A DNA stretch of 64,000 nt from Streptomyces roseoverticillatus. GTDB lineage: Bacteria; Actinomycetota; Actinomycetes; Streptomycetales; Streptomycetaceae. The stretch lies in assembly GCF_000719265.1 (NCBI RefSeq), contig NZ_JOFL01000006.1, positions 310,001 through 374,000 of the forward strand. Direction: 5' to 3'. Of the stretch, positions 33,707 to 41,330 are shown piece after piece. The first letter of the stretch is position 1. Every line of letters begins with the position of its first letter. The translations under genes were made by a program, and so were the position numbers. The notes beneath the pieces were generated by a model, which saw nothing but the letters and a program-made list of their open reading frames with translations, did no database searches and was not told where the DNA came from.

Positions 33707-35000
33707 GCTCTCCTCTTTCGGTGTCGGTGTGCTGCCGCGGCACGCGGGAGGCCTCCGGCTGTTCGCCGGTGAGCACGTCCTGGCGCAGCGGTGCGAGCAG
33801 GGCGACGGATCCCAGGATCAGGACGGCCCCGGACGCGACGAAGACGGTGGTGACGGACGTGGTGCGGGCGAGCAGCCCGCCGAGGGCCGCCCCGATCGGC
33901 ATCGTTCCCCACGAGCACAGGCGTGACACGCTCATCACGCGGCCCTGCAGCTCCGGCGGCGCGAACCGCTGGCGCAGGGACAGCACCGGGATGTTCCAGC
34001 TCATCATGAAGACGCCGTTGCAGAACATCGCGGCGCCGGCGGCCACGACGTGCCCCGCCAGGCCGAGCCCCACGTAGGCCGCGCCCGACAGGATCAGCGA
34101 CCACTGCGCCATGACGAGCGTGGGCAGCCGCCGGGAGAGCCGCGGCGCGAGCCACGTCCCGGCGATCGAGCCGACGGAGCCGACGGTCAGCAGCAGGCCG
34201 TAGCCGGTGGCGTGCAGGTGCAGGGTCCGGTAGGCCAGCAGCACCAGCATCGAGAACGTCGCCGAGTACACCAGGCCGTAGAGCGCGCTGGCGGCCAGCG
34301 TGCGGGTGAGCGCCGCCCGGGTGAGCACGAAGGAGACGCCCGTGCGCAGGTCCTGCCACATGGAGCGGGCCGCGGACGTGCCGGGCGGGGGAGCGGTGCG
34401 CGGGGCCGCCTTGACGCCGGCCAGCCCCAGCAGCAGCATCGCGGCCAGCCCGTACAGCGCGCCGCCGGTCGCCAGCGCCAGCGTCGCGCCGACGCCGACC
34501 AGGAGGCCGGCCAGCGGCGGGCCCGCCATCTCGTTGAGGATGACCTGCGGCGCGAAGAGCCGGCCGTTGGCGTGCTCCAGGTGCTCGGAGGCCACGATGT
34601 CGGGCAGCATCGCGGGCGCCGCGGTCTCCGCCAGCGTCTCGGCGATGCCGAGGACGAACGAGAGCGCGAACAGCACGGCCAGCGACGTGCCCGCGGCGAA
34701 CGCCCCGACGGCCGCCAGCAGCGCGGCCGCCCGCGTGAGATTGCTGAACAGCAGGATCCGCCGCCGGTCGTGACGGTCCGCCAGGACGCCCGCGGGTAGC
34801 GCGAACAGCAGCCACGGCAGCATGTTCACCGCCGTGAGCCCGGCCACCACCAGCGGCTGCGGGTGGCTCGCGACCACCAGCAGCGGCAGCAGGGTGCGGG
34901 TGACGCCGTCCCCGGCGTTGGACGCCACGGACGACGACCACAGCCAGCGGAAGCGGCTGCCCAGCACGGGTGTACGGGCAGGTGCGCCGGTCTCGGTCAA
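33687..35000 (-). CDS. MFS efflux transporter (EntS/MFS_3-like)
   Basis: 437-residue membrane protein with 12 predicted helices. The MFS signature between helices 2 and 3 is visible as GVLADRHDRRRIL, and FSNLTRAAALLAAVGAFAAG follows; MVMSVSRLCSWGTMP-like ELQGRVMSVSRLCSWGTMPI marks the C-terminal half. The type fits drug or siderophore exporters. Start is TTG 35000 (MTETGAPA), with GGAG about 9 nt upstream. Its last 20 nt overlap the oxidoreductase start. Likely exporter or self-resistance protein for the cluster product. Confidence 0.9.
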   Translation of the reverse strand: MTETGAPARTPVLGSRFRWLWSSSVASNAGDGVTRTLLPLLVVASHPQPLVVAGLTAVNMLPWLLFALPAGVLADRHDRRRILLFSNLTRAAALLAAVGAFAAGTSLAVLFALSFVLGIAETLAETAAPAMLPDIVASEHLEHANGRLFAPQVILNEMAGPPLAGLLVGVGATLALATGGALYGLAAMLLLGLAGVKAAPRTAPPPGTSAARSMWQDLRTGVSFVLTRAALTRTLAASALYGLVYSATFSMLVLLAYRTLHLHATGYGLLLTVGSVGSIAGTWLAPRLSRRLPTLVMAQWSLILSGAAYVGLGLAGHVVAAGAAMFCNGVFMMSWNIPVLSLRQRFAPPELQGRVMSVSRLCSWGTMPIGAALGGLLARTTSVTTVFVASGAVLILGSVALLAPLRQDVLTGEQPEASRVPRQHTDTERGEHDRGTV

Positions 35001-35052
35001 GGGACTTCACTCCGCGTCCGGCCGCGCACCGCCGCCCCGCCGCCCGGCCCGG

Positions 35053-35943
35053 TCACGACCAACTCGTGAGCCCCAGAAGCCGCTCGCCCAGCGGGGTGAG
35101 CTCGGCGCGCCCGTACAGCTCGCGCTCCTTCTTGCGAGGGCTTCCGTGGTGCTCGTGCTCGTGCGGCGGGATGCGGTCCCGCCAGAACCGTACGCGGCTG
35201 TCCCGGAGCGCGGCGTCGTCCTCCAGGGCGGGCGCCATGGAGATGTACTGTGCCATACGCACCCGGTCCGCGGAGCGGTTCGGACGCACTCCGTGCGGCA
35301 GCAGGCTGTTGAAGATGATCAGGTCGCCGGGGTCGACGCGCAACGTCTCGATCGCGTAGCCCGTGATGTCGGGCGTCATCGGGTCGCGGTCGGGAGGCTG
35401 TTCCTCCAGCCAGGCGTCCAGCTTCTCGAAGATGCCCGGCACGCACTGGAAGCCGCCGATCTCCTCGTTGCCCTCGCTGAGCGAGAGCACGCCCTGGCAG
35501 CTGATGGGCAGCGGCCGCCGGGAGGTGTCGACGTCCCAGTGGACGAACCCCTCGAACGCACGGGTGCCGCGGTTCGGCGGGTTGACGTTGGCGAAGTCGA
35601 TCACGACCCACAGGCCGGTGGTGTCCCAGATGTCGACGAAGGCGTCGTACACGCGCTGCGTCTGCCGGTTGTCCCACATGGCCTGGTGGTTGTAGATCTC
35701 CACCAGACCGCTGTGGCCCGGCAGCCGCTGGTTGTCGGTGCGGTCCGCGTACCAGGTCGCGGGGTCGCCGGGCACCATGTCCTCGAACTCCCACAGCGCC
35801 CGCGTCAGCCGCTCCACGTTGTCCGCGGAGACGGCCTGCCGGACGACGACGTATCCGCGGGTGGTCCAGTGCTCCCAGTCCTCGGGGGACAGCACGCGCA
35901 GCGGAAGCTTCTTGCGGATGTCCCTGAGCTGGGTCCTCGCCAT
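35053..35943 (-). CDS. Phytanoyl-CoA-dioxygenase family Fe(II)/2-oxoglutarate hydroxylase
   Basis: Non-heme iron enzyme of 296 residues. Iron ligands: His135 and Asp137 in VHWDVDTS, and His217 in LLPHGVRPN; the 2-oxoglutarate-binding arginine follows in ADRVRMAQY. GGFQCVPGIF and GDLIIFNSLLPHG are family blocks. Such enzymes hydroxylate small molecules or carrier- or peptide-bound amino acids. ATG 35943 starts MARTQLRDIRKKLPLRV. It lies 22 nt after the second carbamoyltransferase in the operon. A hydroxyl installed here could be the carbamoyl acceptor; inference from gene context. Confidence 0.9.
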   Translation of the reverse strand: MARTQLRDIRKKLPLRVLSPEDWEHWTTRGYVVVRQAVSADNVERLTRALWEFEDMVPGDPATWYADRTDNQRLPGHSGLVEIYNHQAMWDNRQTQRVYDAFVDIWDTTGLWVVIDFANVNPPNRGTRAFEGFVHWDVDTSRRPLPISCQGVLSLSEGNEEIGGFQCVPGIFEKLDAWLEEQPPDRDPMTPDITGYAIETLRVDPGDLIIFNSLLPHGVRPNRSADRVRMAQYISMAPALEDDAALRDSRVRFWRDRIPPHEHEHHGSPRKKERELYGRAELTPLGERLLGLTSWS

Positions 35944-35965
35944 GGTCGGTGCTCCTTGCTCCTGG

Positions 35966-37798
35966 TCAGGTGATGACGGTCCGCTCGTCGGCCAGGACGA
36001 CCGCGTCCAGAGCCGTGGTGTCCAGCAGCTCCAGAGCCTCCGCGAGGTCGTTGAGGATGGGCCGGCCGCCGGCGTTGGCGCTGGTGTTGATGAGGATCGG
36101 CAGCCCCGTGCGGCGGGCCACCGCGTGGCACACGCGGTGCAGCAGCGGATGCCGGCCGGCGTGCAGGGTCTGCAGCCGTGCCGTGCCGTCGATGTGCCGC
36201 ACCTCGGCGAGCAGCTCCGCGTGCTCCTCGCGGACGCGCACCGCGAACAGCATGGTGTCGGTGTGGTCGAGCGGACCGGCGAAGTACGTGCCGGCCACCT
36301 CCGCCGGGCACAGCGGCGCCACCGGCCGGAACCACTCGCGCCGTTTGATGGTCTGCGAGACGTGGCGCCGGGCGCCGGCCCAGTGCGGCGAGACGAGCAG
36401 CGACCGGTGCCCGAGGGCGCGCGGCCCGGTCTCCATCCCGCCGCCCAGCCAGGCCACGCACTTGCGCCCGGCGAGCATGCCGGCCACGTGCTCGGCCAGG
36501 GCGGCGTCGCTCGCGAGGGTCGTACGGGTGTGCCCGGTGCGCACCGGGCCGCGCGTCGTGAGCGTCGGACCGCCGTAGGCCAGATCCGCTCCCGGGTGCC
36601 GTCCTGCCGCCGGCCGGTCTTCCGGGGCGGCCACGGCCAGCGCCGCGCCCAGCGCGATCCCGGAGTCGTCGCAGCACGTGGGGATGTGCACCCGGGAGAA
36701 CAGCCCGCTCTCCGCGATCCGGGTGTTCGCCGTGATGTTCAGGGCGCAGCCCCCGGCGTAGCAGAGCACGGGGTGGCCGGGCCAGCGGGCGTGCAGCCCG
36801 GCGACGAGGTGGGTGAGGTCCTCCTCCACGGCCGCCTGGAGCGTCGCGGCCAGGTTCCGGCAGACCGGGTCGCCGGGGCTGTGCCCGACGAGGAACCGGT
36901 GCCCGCGCGGCGTGCGGATCTCGTCGGGGAACACCCCGCCGTAGGAGTGCACCACGTCGTCGTCGGTGGCGTCGCCCAGCAGGCCGTCCAGATAGCCGCC
37001 CGCGTCCTCGTCGTACGGGTACCAGGTGTCCTCGTAGCGCAGGGCGCTGCCGGCGGGCGCCTCGCCGCCGAGGGGAGCGAGCAGGTCGGGCGCGGCGCGC
37101 CGGGCCCGCTCCCCGGCGAGCATGGTGCGCAGCACGGGCAGGAGGCCGGCGTCGACGGTGCCGGTGGCGGCCAGGCCCAGCAGCTTGCCCGTGTCGAACT
37201 GGCCGCCGTGCACCCGGCGGGCCAGCGCCTCGTAGACCAGCCCGAAGCGCGGACCCGTGCGGTTGCTGAACGACAGGACGGGGGTCAGCGACGTGCCGTC
37301 GCCCAGGCACACCATGCCGCACTCGGCGTAGTTGCCCGTCCCGTCCAGGGCGAGGACGAGCGCCTTGTCCGCCCCGGAGGTGTAGTAGGCCAGGGCGGCG
37401 TGCGCGTAGTGGTGGCGCACGGCGATCACGGGCAGCGGGCCGGCCGGGCCGTCGGCGAGCGGCCAGTCCACGGACTTGACCGGGCGCAGGACGGAGGTGG
37501 CCAGCGCGTCGCCCGGGCGGCTCCACGTGATGTCCTCGGAGACGAGCTCCACGAGCCCGCCGGGCAGGATCCGGCACGCCGGCGTGTACCAGTCGGCGAC
37601 GGCGACCGCGGTGACCGGGCCGCGCGCCAGCGCGTGCAGCCGGTTCACCCAGTCGCCGACCGACGCCGCGAACCCGGCGTTGCCGCCGCACACGTGGCGC
37701 AGCCCCACCTGCCGCTCGCCCTCGATGACGTGGACGCCCGTCGGCTGGGCCAGGGCCGCGCCCCCGTCGTGCCCGAAGTTCAGACCGATCACCGGCAT
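35966..37798 (-). CDS. NodU-family O-carbamoyltransferase (second copy)
   Basis: 610-residue full-length carbamoyltransferase. N-terminal domain: IGLNFGHDGGAALAQPTGVH, metal-binding RHHYAHAALAYY, LVLALDGTGNYAECG, FDTGKLLGLAATG. C-terminal domain: YAGGCALNITANTRIAES, ETGPRALGHRSLLVSPH, DHTDTMLFAVRV and LPILINTSANAGGRPILND. The catalytic-dyad region is present. It differs widely from the copy at 29827, so the two probably use different acceptors. ATG 37798 is chosen (GGGG 9 nt upstream); the open frame further upstream is an antisense-frame artefact over the radical SAM gene. It begins 15 nt after the radical SAM stop, so the two are tightly linked. Confidence 0.93.
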   Translation of the reverse strand: MPVIGLNFGHDGGAALAQPTGVHVIEGERQVGLRHVCGGNAGFAASVGDWVNRLHALARGPVTAVAVADWYTPACRILPGGLVELVSEDITWSRPGDALATSVLRPVKSVDWPLADGPAGPLPVIAVRHHYAHAALAYYTSGADKALVLALDGTGNYAECGMVCLGDGTSLTPVLSFSNRTGPRFGLVYEALARRVHGGQFDTGKLLGLAATGTVDAGLLPVLRTMLAGERARRAAPDLLAPLGGEAPAGSALRYEDTWYPYDEDAGGYLDGLLGDATDDDVVHSYGGVFPDEIRTPRGHRFLVGHSPGDPVCRNLAATLQAAVEEDLTHLVAGLHARWPGHPVLCYAGGCALNITANTRIAESGLFSRVHIPTCCDDSGIALGAALAVAAPEDRPAAGRHPGADLAYGGPTLTTRGPVRTGHTRTTLASDAALAEHVAGMLAGRKCVAWLGGGMETGPRALGHRSLLVSPHWAGARRHVSQTIKRREWFRPVAPLCPAEVAGTYFAGPLDHTDTMLFAVRVREEHAELLAEVRHIDGTARLQTLHAGRHPLLHRVCHAVARRTGLPILINTSANAGGRPILNDLAEALELLDTTALDAVVLADERTVIT

Positions 37799-37812
37799 CT
37801 GCCCGGACCCCT

Positions 37813-39372
37813 TCAGACGCCCGTGCAGACCTGGGCGTGGTGGCGCTCCAGCAGCCCTTGCACGACCTCGCGCATGTACGCGCAGTAGCCCGGCGACATC
37901 ACCTGGATCGACCCGTTCTCCTCCTCCAGCGCGCCCGCGGATCCGCCCGAGCAGGTGCCCTGCAGCTCGCAGCCCTGGCAGCCGGGGCCGTTGGTGTAGG
38001 CGCGCATGCCGTAGTCGCGGTAGGCCGACGAGTTGAACACGCCCCGCCAGTCGTCGATCGTGCCGAGCTTGCGCGCCGTCGCCTTGCAGGCGAACACGCT
38101 GCCGTTGGGCTCGATGGACAGCTGCCGGCCCACGGCCGGGCACGTCTTGTAGTCCGCCTGGGCCGCCCATTTCGCCTCGTCGGCGATCATCTGGAACGTC
38201 TGGTACCAGTAGCCGCTGAGCTGCACCCCGCGCTCGCGCCCGTAGTCGACGGCGGACAGCAGCTTCTGCGCCACGTCGTGCGGGCTGTGCTGCTCGAAGA
38301 ACTCGCGGGCCTGGAAGGAGACGATCACGTCGAGGGAGTCCAGGCCGGCCTCGGCGACGAAGTCGATCAGGGGGGTGCCCCACTTGTCCCAGGTGTACTG
38401 CGACAGGACCGTGGTGATGCTGACGGGCACGCCCGCGGCCTTCATGTCGAGGATGGCCTTGCGGACCACGGGCCACGGCGTGCGCTGCTGCTGCCCGCCG
38501 CGGAACTCCCCGGTTTCGGGGACGAGGTAGTCGATCGAGACGGTGGTGGAGACGCGGTAGTCGGCGAGCGCCTTCAGCAGCTCGGCGTCGATGCGCGAGC
38601 CGTTGCTCGTCATGTCGTACGACAGCGTCACGCCGTCGTAGAAGTGCCCGAAGGTGCGCAGGATGTGCAGGATCGTGTTGCGGGCGAGCGTCGGCTCGCC
38701 GCCGAAGAACGACACGGTGAGCTCGCCGCCGCCGTTGGCCTTGCGCAGTGCCACCGCCTCCCGCAGCGTCTTCTCCGCGACCTGCGGGGACATGTGCATC
38801 GAGGGGTTGCGGGCGCCGTCGGTGCCCTCGTTCCAGTCGCCGCGGGCGAGCGTCGGCCCGCTGTCGCCGCGCGCCGTGCGCAGCTGGACGAGGACCGGGC
38901 CGGGCTTGACGGACTCCCCGGAGGTGTTGCGCTCCTCGACGCCGCCGTCGAAGTTGTAGGCGAAACAGCCCTGACAGGAGAAGTTGCAGGCGTTGGTCAG
39001 CACGAGCTGGATCGAGGAGTGGAAGACGCCGCTGCTGAGCGCCTCGCCGCGGGCGGCGAGGAGTTCGTCGATCTGCGCCGCCTCGTCGTGGCCGGCCTCC
39101 ACCAGGTACTGCGCCTCGATGAGGCTGTCCACGGTCTCGCTGCCCGCTCGCGCGCGCAGCGTGTCCAGCGGGATGCCGTCGGCCGCCTCGTGCAGCAGCG
39201 CGACCGTGTCGCGGTCCACCAGGCGGGCGTTGCCGAAGAGGGAGTGGAAGGCCACCGTGCGCTCGGTGCCGTCGTAGGCGTCGAGCCGGCCGCCGAACCG
39301 CGAGAAGTCGCGGTCCCGGGCGGTGCGCATCGTACGGACGTAGCGGGAGGACTGGTAAACCGGAGCTGACAT
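37813..39372 (-). CDS. Radical SAM/SPASM peptide-modifying enzyme
   Basis: 519-residue radical enzyme. The first 110 residues (FHSLFGNARLVDRDTVALLH, SLIEAQYLVEAGHDEAAQID) resemble the PqqD/RRE-like leader-binding region of RiPP maturases. The radical SAM cluster motif CNFSCQGC has Cys129, Cys133 and Cys136, followed by FFGGEPTL. A C-terminal SPASM domain (CPAVGRQLSIEPNGSVFACK, then CQGCELQGTC and GYCAYM) binds two auxiliary iron-sulfur clusters. ATG 39372 has AGGAGGAA 9 nt upstream. It lies directly downstream of the candidate precursor gene, beyond a 13-bp hairpin. Such enzymes make C-C, C-S or C-O crosslinks or epimers; which one is not predictable here. Confidence 0.93.
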   Translation of the reverse strand: MSAPVYQSSRYVRTMRTARDRDFSRFGGRLDAYDGTERTVAFHSLFGNARLVDRDTVALLHEAADGIPLDTLRARAGSETVDSLIEAQYLVEAGHDEAAQIDELLAARGEALSSGVFHSSIQLVLTNACNFSCQGCFAYNFDGGVEERNTSGESVKPGPVLVQLRTARGDSGPTLARGDWNEGTDGARNPSMHMSPQVAEKTLREAVALRKANGGGELTVSFFGGEPTLARNTILHILRTFGHFYDGVTLSYDMTSNGSRIDAELLKALADYRVSTTVSIDYLVPETGEFRGGQQQRTPWPVVRKAILDMKAAGVPVSITTVLSQYTWDKWGTPLIDFVAEAGLDSLDVIVSFQAREFFEQHSPHDVAQKLLSAVDYGRERGVQLSGYWYQTFQMIADEAKWAAQADYKTCPAVGRQLSIEPNGSVFACKATARKLGTIDDWRGVFNSSAYRDYGMRAYTNGPGCQGCELQGTCSGGSAGALEEENGSIQVMSPGYCAYMREVVQGLLERHHAQVCTGV

Positions 39373-39445
39373 CGGTGGACTTCCTCCTGGATCTGGTGCG
39401 GACCGAACGGGGCCGGGGCGCCGGCCGGGGGAGCGCGACCGTGGA

Positions 39446-39482
39446 ACGGGCCCGCCGCAGGCGTGGATCGCGGCGGGCCCGT
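39446..39482 (-). terminator. Attenuator-like hairpin between precursor and radical SAM genes
   Basis: ACGGGCCCGCCGC and GCGGCGGGCCCGT pair perfectly over 13 bp with an 11-nt loop. It begins 22 nt after the precursor stop and ends 73 nt before the radical SAM start. Partial termination here would keep precursor mRNA in excess over enzyme mRNA, or protect its 3' end. Confidence 0.75.
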
Positions 39483-39504
39483 CGGAACCGGTGCGCCGGG
39501 ACTG

Positions 39505-39672
39505 CTACGCAGGGGTGACCGTTTCCTTCGCCTCGGAGACGTCCGTGCAGACCGACTCCGCCTTCGGTACCGGCGTGATCGTCGGGGCGTTGCCCTTGTC
39601 GGGCGAGACGAACCCGCAAGGGCGGGACGACGCCGTGGGTGTCGGAGTGATCATCTTCTTGACTTCGGCCAT
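39505..39672 (-). CDS. Candidate RiPP precursor peptide (55 aa), Thr/Pro/Ser-rich, two cysteines
   Basis: ATG 39672 is preceded by GAGGAGAG with 6 nt spacing. The product begins MAEVKKMITPTPTASSRPCG and ends with TDVSEAKETVTPA. Of 55 residues 8 are Thr, 8 Pro and 5 Ser; TP dipeptides occur at 9-10, 11-12, 33-34 and 53-54, cysteines at 19 and 42, and the only aromatic residue is Phe21. It lies first in the radical SAM/SPASM operon, separated from the enzyme by a hairpin, the classic RiPP arrangement. It matches no class I know. The leader/core boundary is unclear; the N-terminal seven residues are the only leader-like part, so core residues may span most of the peptide. Confidence 0.72.
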   Translation of the reverse strand: MAEVKKMITPTPTASSRPCGFVSPDKGNAPTITPVPKAESVCTDVSEAKETVTPA

Positions 39673-40142
39673 CAGTCTCTCCTCGCCGTGGTCTGGCGGT
39701 ATGCGTGCATACGCGGTCAGCGAATCATGGCCGGGTCGGGCCGGGGGATATTCGTTCCGGCCACTTTTTTCGGAGCGTATTACTTGATCGGGACTGCTGG
39801 TATTAGCGCATGAACGGTATGGATTCCTGTTCGAGAACGAGGCGGCCGGCCTTGCGGGGATCGAGGGTTTCCGGCGCCACCAGGGAACATGCGGAAAATG
39901 CCGCCGCCGATGCCCCTTCCGGATATGCATGTGCATGGCATGGATCAATTGCCAGGACCTCACCGGCCGTTACGGACCGGGCCGGGAAGGGGCTCGGCGC
40001 GCCCGATGATCTGTGGCCCGCTCTTTTCCAGTGGCGCCCGGCACTCTTCCCGGACGGCGGCATTGCGGCCGGGCGTGTGCGCGAGGGAGCGCGCCGGAGG
40101 ACGGGAATGCGCCTCCCGGCCGCTCCGCGTGCCCGTGCGCGC
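39673..40142. promoter_or_regulatory. Promoter and unexplained region upstream of precursor gene
   Basis: About 470 nt with lower GC than neighbours and no convincing gene. GTATGCGTGCATAC (39699-39712) is a dyad with 6-bp arms 27 nt before the precursor start codon and could be an operator or 5' leader hairpin. Because the upstream oxygenase gene ends in a strong terminator (40143-40177), the precursor promoter must lie here. Short open frames of 45-50 codons exist on the minus strand but lack ribosome sites. No clear -35/-10 pair was identified. Confidence 0.5.
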
Positions 40143-40177
40143 GCCCTGCCGCAGGCTCGCGCGGCCTGCGGCAGGGC
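40143..40177 (-). terminator. Terminator of the second dioxygenase gene
   Basis: GCCCTGCCGCAGGC and GCCTGCGGCAGGGC form a perfect 14-bp stem with a 7-nt loop, 37 nt past the oxygenase stop. It isolates the precursor transcript from the upstream gene. Confidence 0.75.
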
Positions 40178-40214
40178 GGAGGGAATGCGGGGAGGGGCCG
40201 GGGAGCGGCAGCGG

Positions 40215-41174
40215 TCAGTGCAGGTCGTCCCAGGTGATGACCGGGCTCGCGGAACGCAGGCCGAAGTCCACGGCCGGGTTTCTTACGGGCCACTTCAGGC
40301 GCAGCCAGCAGGGCACGGTGGCGGCAATGCCGTCGTCGGCCGCGAGATGCCAGAACGTATTCGAATCCTGGCGGGCAAAATACGGGCAGAACAGTGAGAT
40401 CACCAGCGTCACCCGGTGGCCCTTCGTCACGGGCGTGACCGCGTGGAAGATTCGGCTGCCGTGGAGGAACAGCGTCGCGCCGCGCTCGCCGAGATCCGCC
40501 TCGCGGAACCGGGAATCATCCGCCACCGGCCCGGGGAATTCGTCGGTACGCCCCCGGAAGTAGGTGAAGCGACCGCCGTCGTAGTCGTCGTAGCCGCTGA
40601 GCTGAATCGTGAAGACGTAGTCCATGCCGTCGCGGTGCCAGCGGACGCCGCCCTGCCGGCCCCCGCCCTCGCCGTAATTGATCTGGGTCGTGGGAAGCCG
40701 CAGCGGATGGGGAATCAGCGGAATTCCGACCAGTCGCGAACAGGTGAGGAGGAATTCGCGGTCGCGGATCATGTTGGCGAGGAACGGCGAGAGGAGATCG
40801 GCGGCGCGCAGCCGCCGCGTCGCGGTGAACCCCGCGTCCTGCGCCGCCGCTTCGAGCTGCTCGCACACCGCGGTCAGCCGCTCCAGCCCCTCGTCCGTCA
40901 GGAGGCGCCACGGCCCCGCGACGGCCGTGTCGTCGACGCGCCCCTTCGCCCGCAGGAGTTCGCCGTCGTGATACCCGAACTCCCGCAGCGACACCCGCGG
41001 TACGGCCGCGCGGGGCGCGACGAACCGGCTGTGCCAGGGCGGCTCCGCGGGCAGCCGGGCGCTGCGCAGCGGAGGCCGGGCGCGCAGCGCCTTCATGACC
41101 TTCCGGAATCCGTCGGGGGCCTGGGGCAGATCGAGTGCGCTCGGTCTGCCGCTCACTTTCGGCGCTGTGGGCAC
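40215..41174 (-). CDS. Fe(II)/2-oxoglutarate-dependent oxygenase (second in cluster)
   Basis: 319-residue non-heme iron oxygenase. Iron ligands are His180 and Asp182 in WHRDGMDYVFT and His244 in GSRIFHAVTP; the 2-oxoglutarate arginine is in GHRVTLVIS. LPTTQINYGEGGGRQGGVRW precedes the metal site, a prolyl-hydroxylase-like layout, which is interesting next to a Pro-rich peptide. GTG 41174 is chosen because AAGGAGAT lies 5 nt upstream; the open frame continuing upstream overlaps the divergent esterase gene. It is transcribed toward the precursor gene but ends in its own terminator. Role as a peptide hydroxylase is inference from context. Confidence 0.85.
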   Translation of the reverse strand: MPTAPKVSGRPSALDLPQAPDGFRKVMKALRARPPLRSARLPAEPPWHSRFVAPRAAVPRVSLREFGYHDGELLRAKGRVDDTAVAGPWRLLTDEGLERLTAVCEQLEAAAQDAGFTATRRLRAADLLSPFLANMIRDREFLLTCSRLVGIPLIPHPLRLPTTQINYGEGGGRQGGVRWHRDGMDYVFTIQLSGYDDYDGGRFTYFRGRTDEFPGPVADDSRFREADLGERGATLFLHGSRIFHAVTPVTKGHRVTLVISLFCPYFARQDSNTFWHLAADDGIAATVPCWLRLKWPVRNPAVDFGLRSASPVITWDDLH

Positions 41175-41283
41175 GGGGCATCTCCTTTTCGGGAAACGCA
41201 TGCGGCGGAACCGGCCGACGGGCCATCCGAGAATCTCCCACCGGGCCGGGCCACTGGCAAGAGCCGTGGCACACCTTCCTGAG

Positions 41284-41311
41284 TTGCTGCATTTATGGAG
41301 ATATGTAGCAT
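41284..41311 (+). promoter_or_regulatory. Candidate promoter with overlapping dyad between dioxygenase and esterase genes
   Basis: TTGCTG (41284-41289), a 16-nt spacer and TAGCAT (41306-41311) form a plausible sigma-70-like promoter for the esterase operon. An imperfect inverted repeat with ends GCTGCAT and ATGTAGC (41286-41309, 8 of 12 paired positions) overlaps it. The 156-nt gap is AT-rich and serves both directions. Confidence 0.4.
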
Positions 41312-41330
41312 TTTCAGGGAGGTGCGATGG

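Noticed and set aside
35966..39619. A 1217-codon frame reading through carbamoyltransferase 2 and across the radical SAM gene
   Set aside because: The upper part is out of frame with the radical SAM gene. The transferase begins at ATG 37798.
39803..39957. Minus-strand short frames in the precursor upstream region (including one beginning near a GAGGTC and ending ESIPFMR)
   Set aside because: No ribosome site at a sensible distance, mixed codon usage and low GC3. Kept only as a curiosity in the unexplained region.
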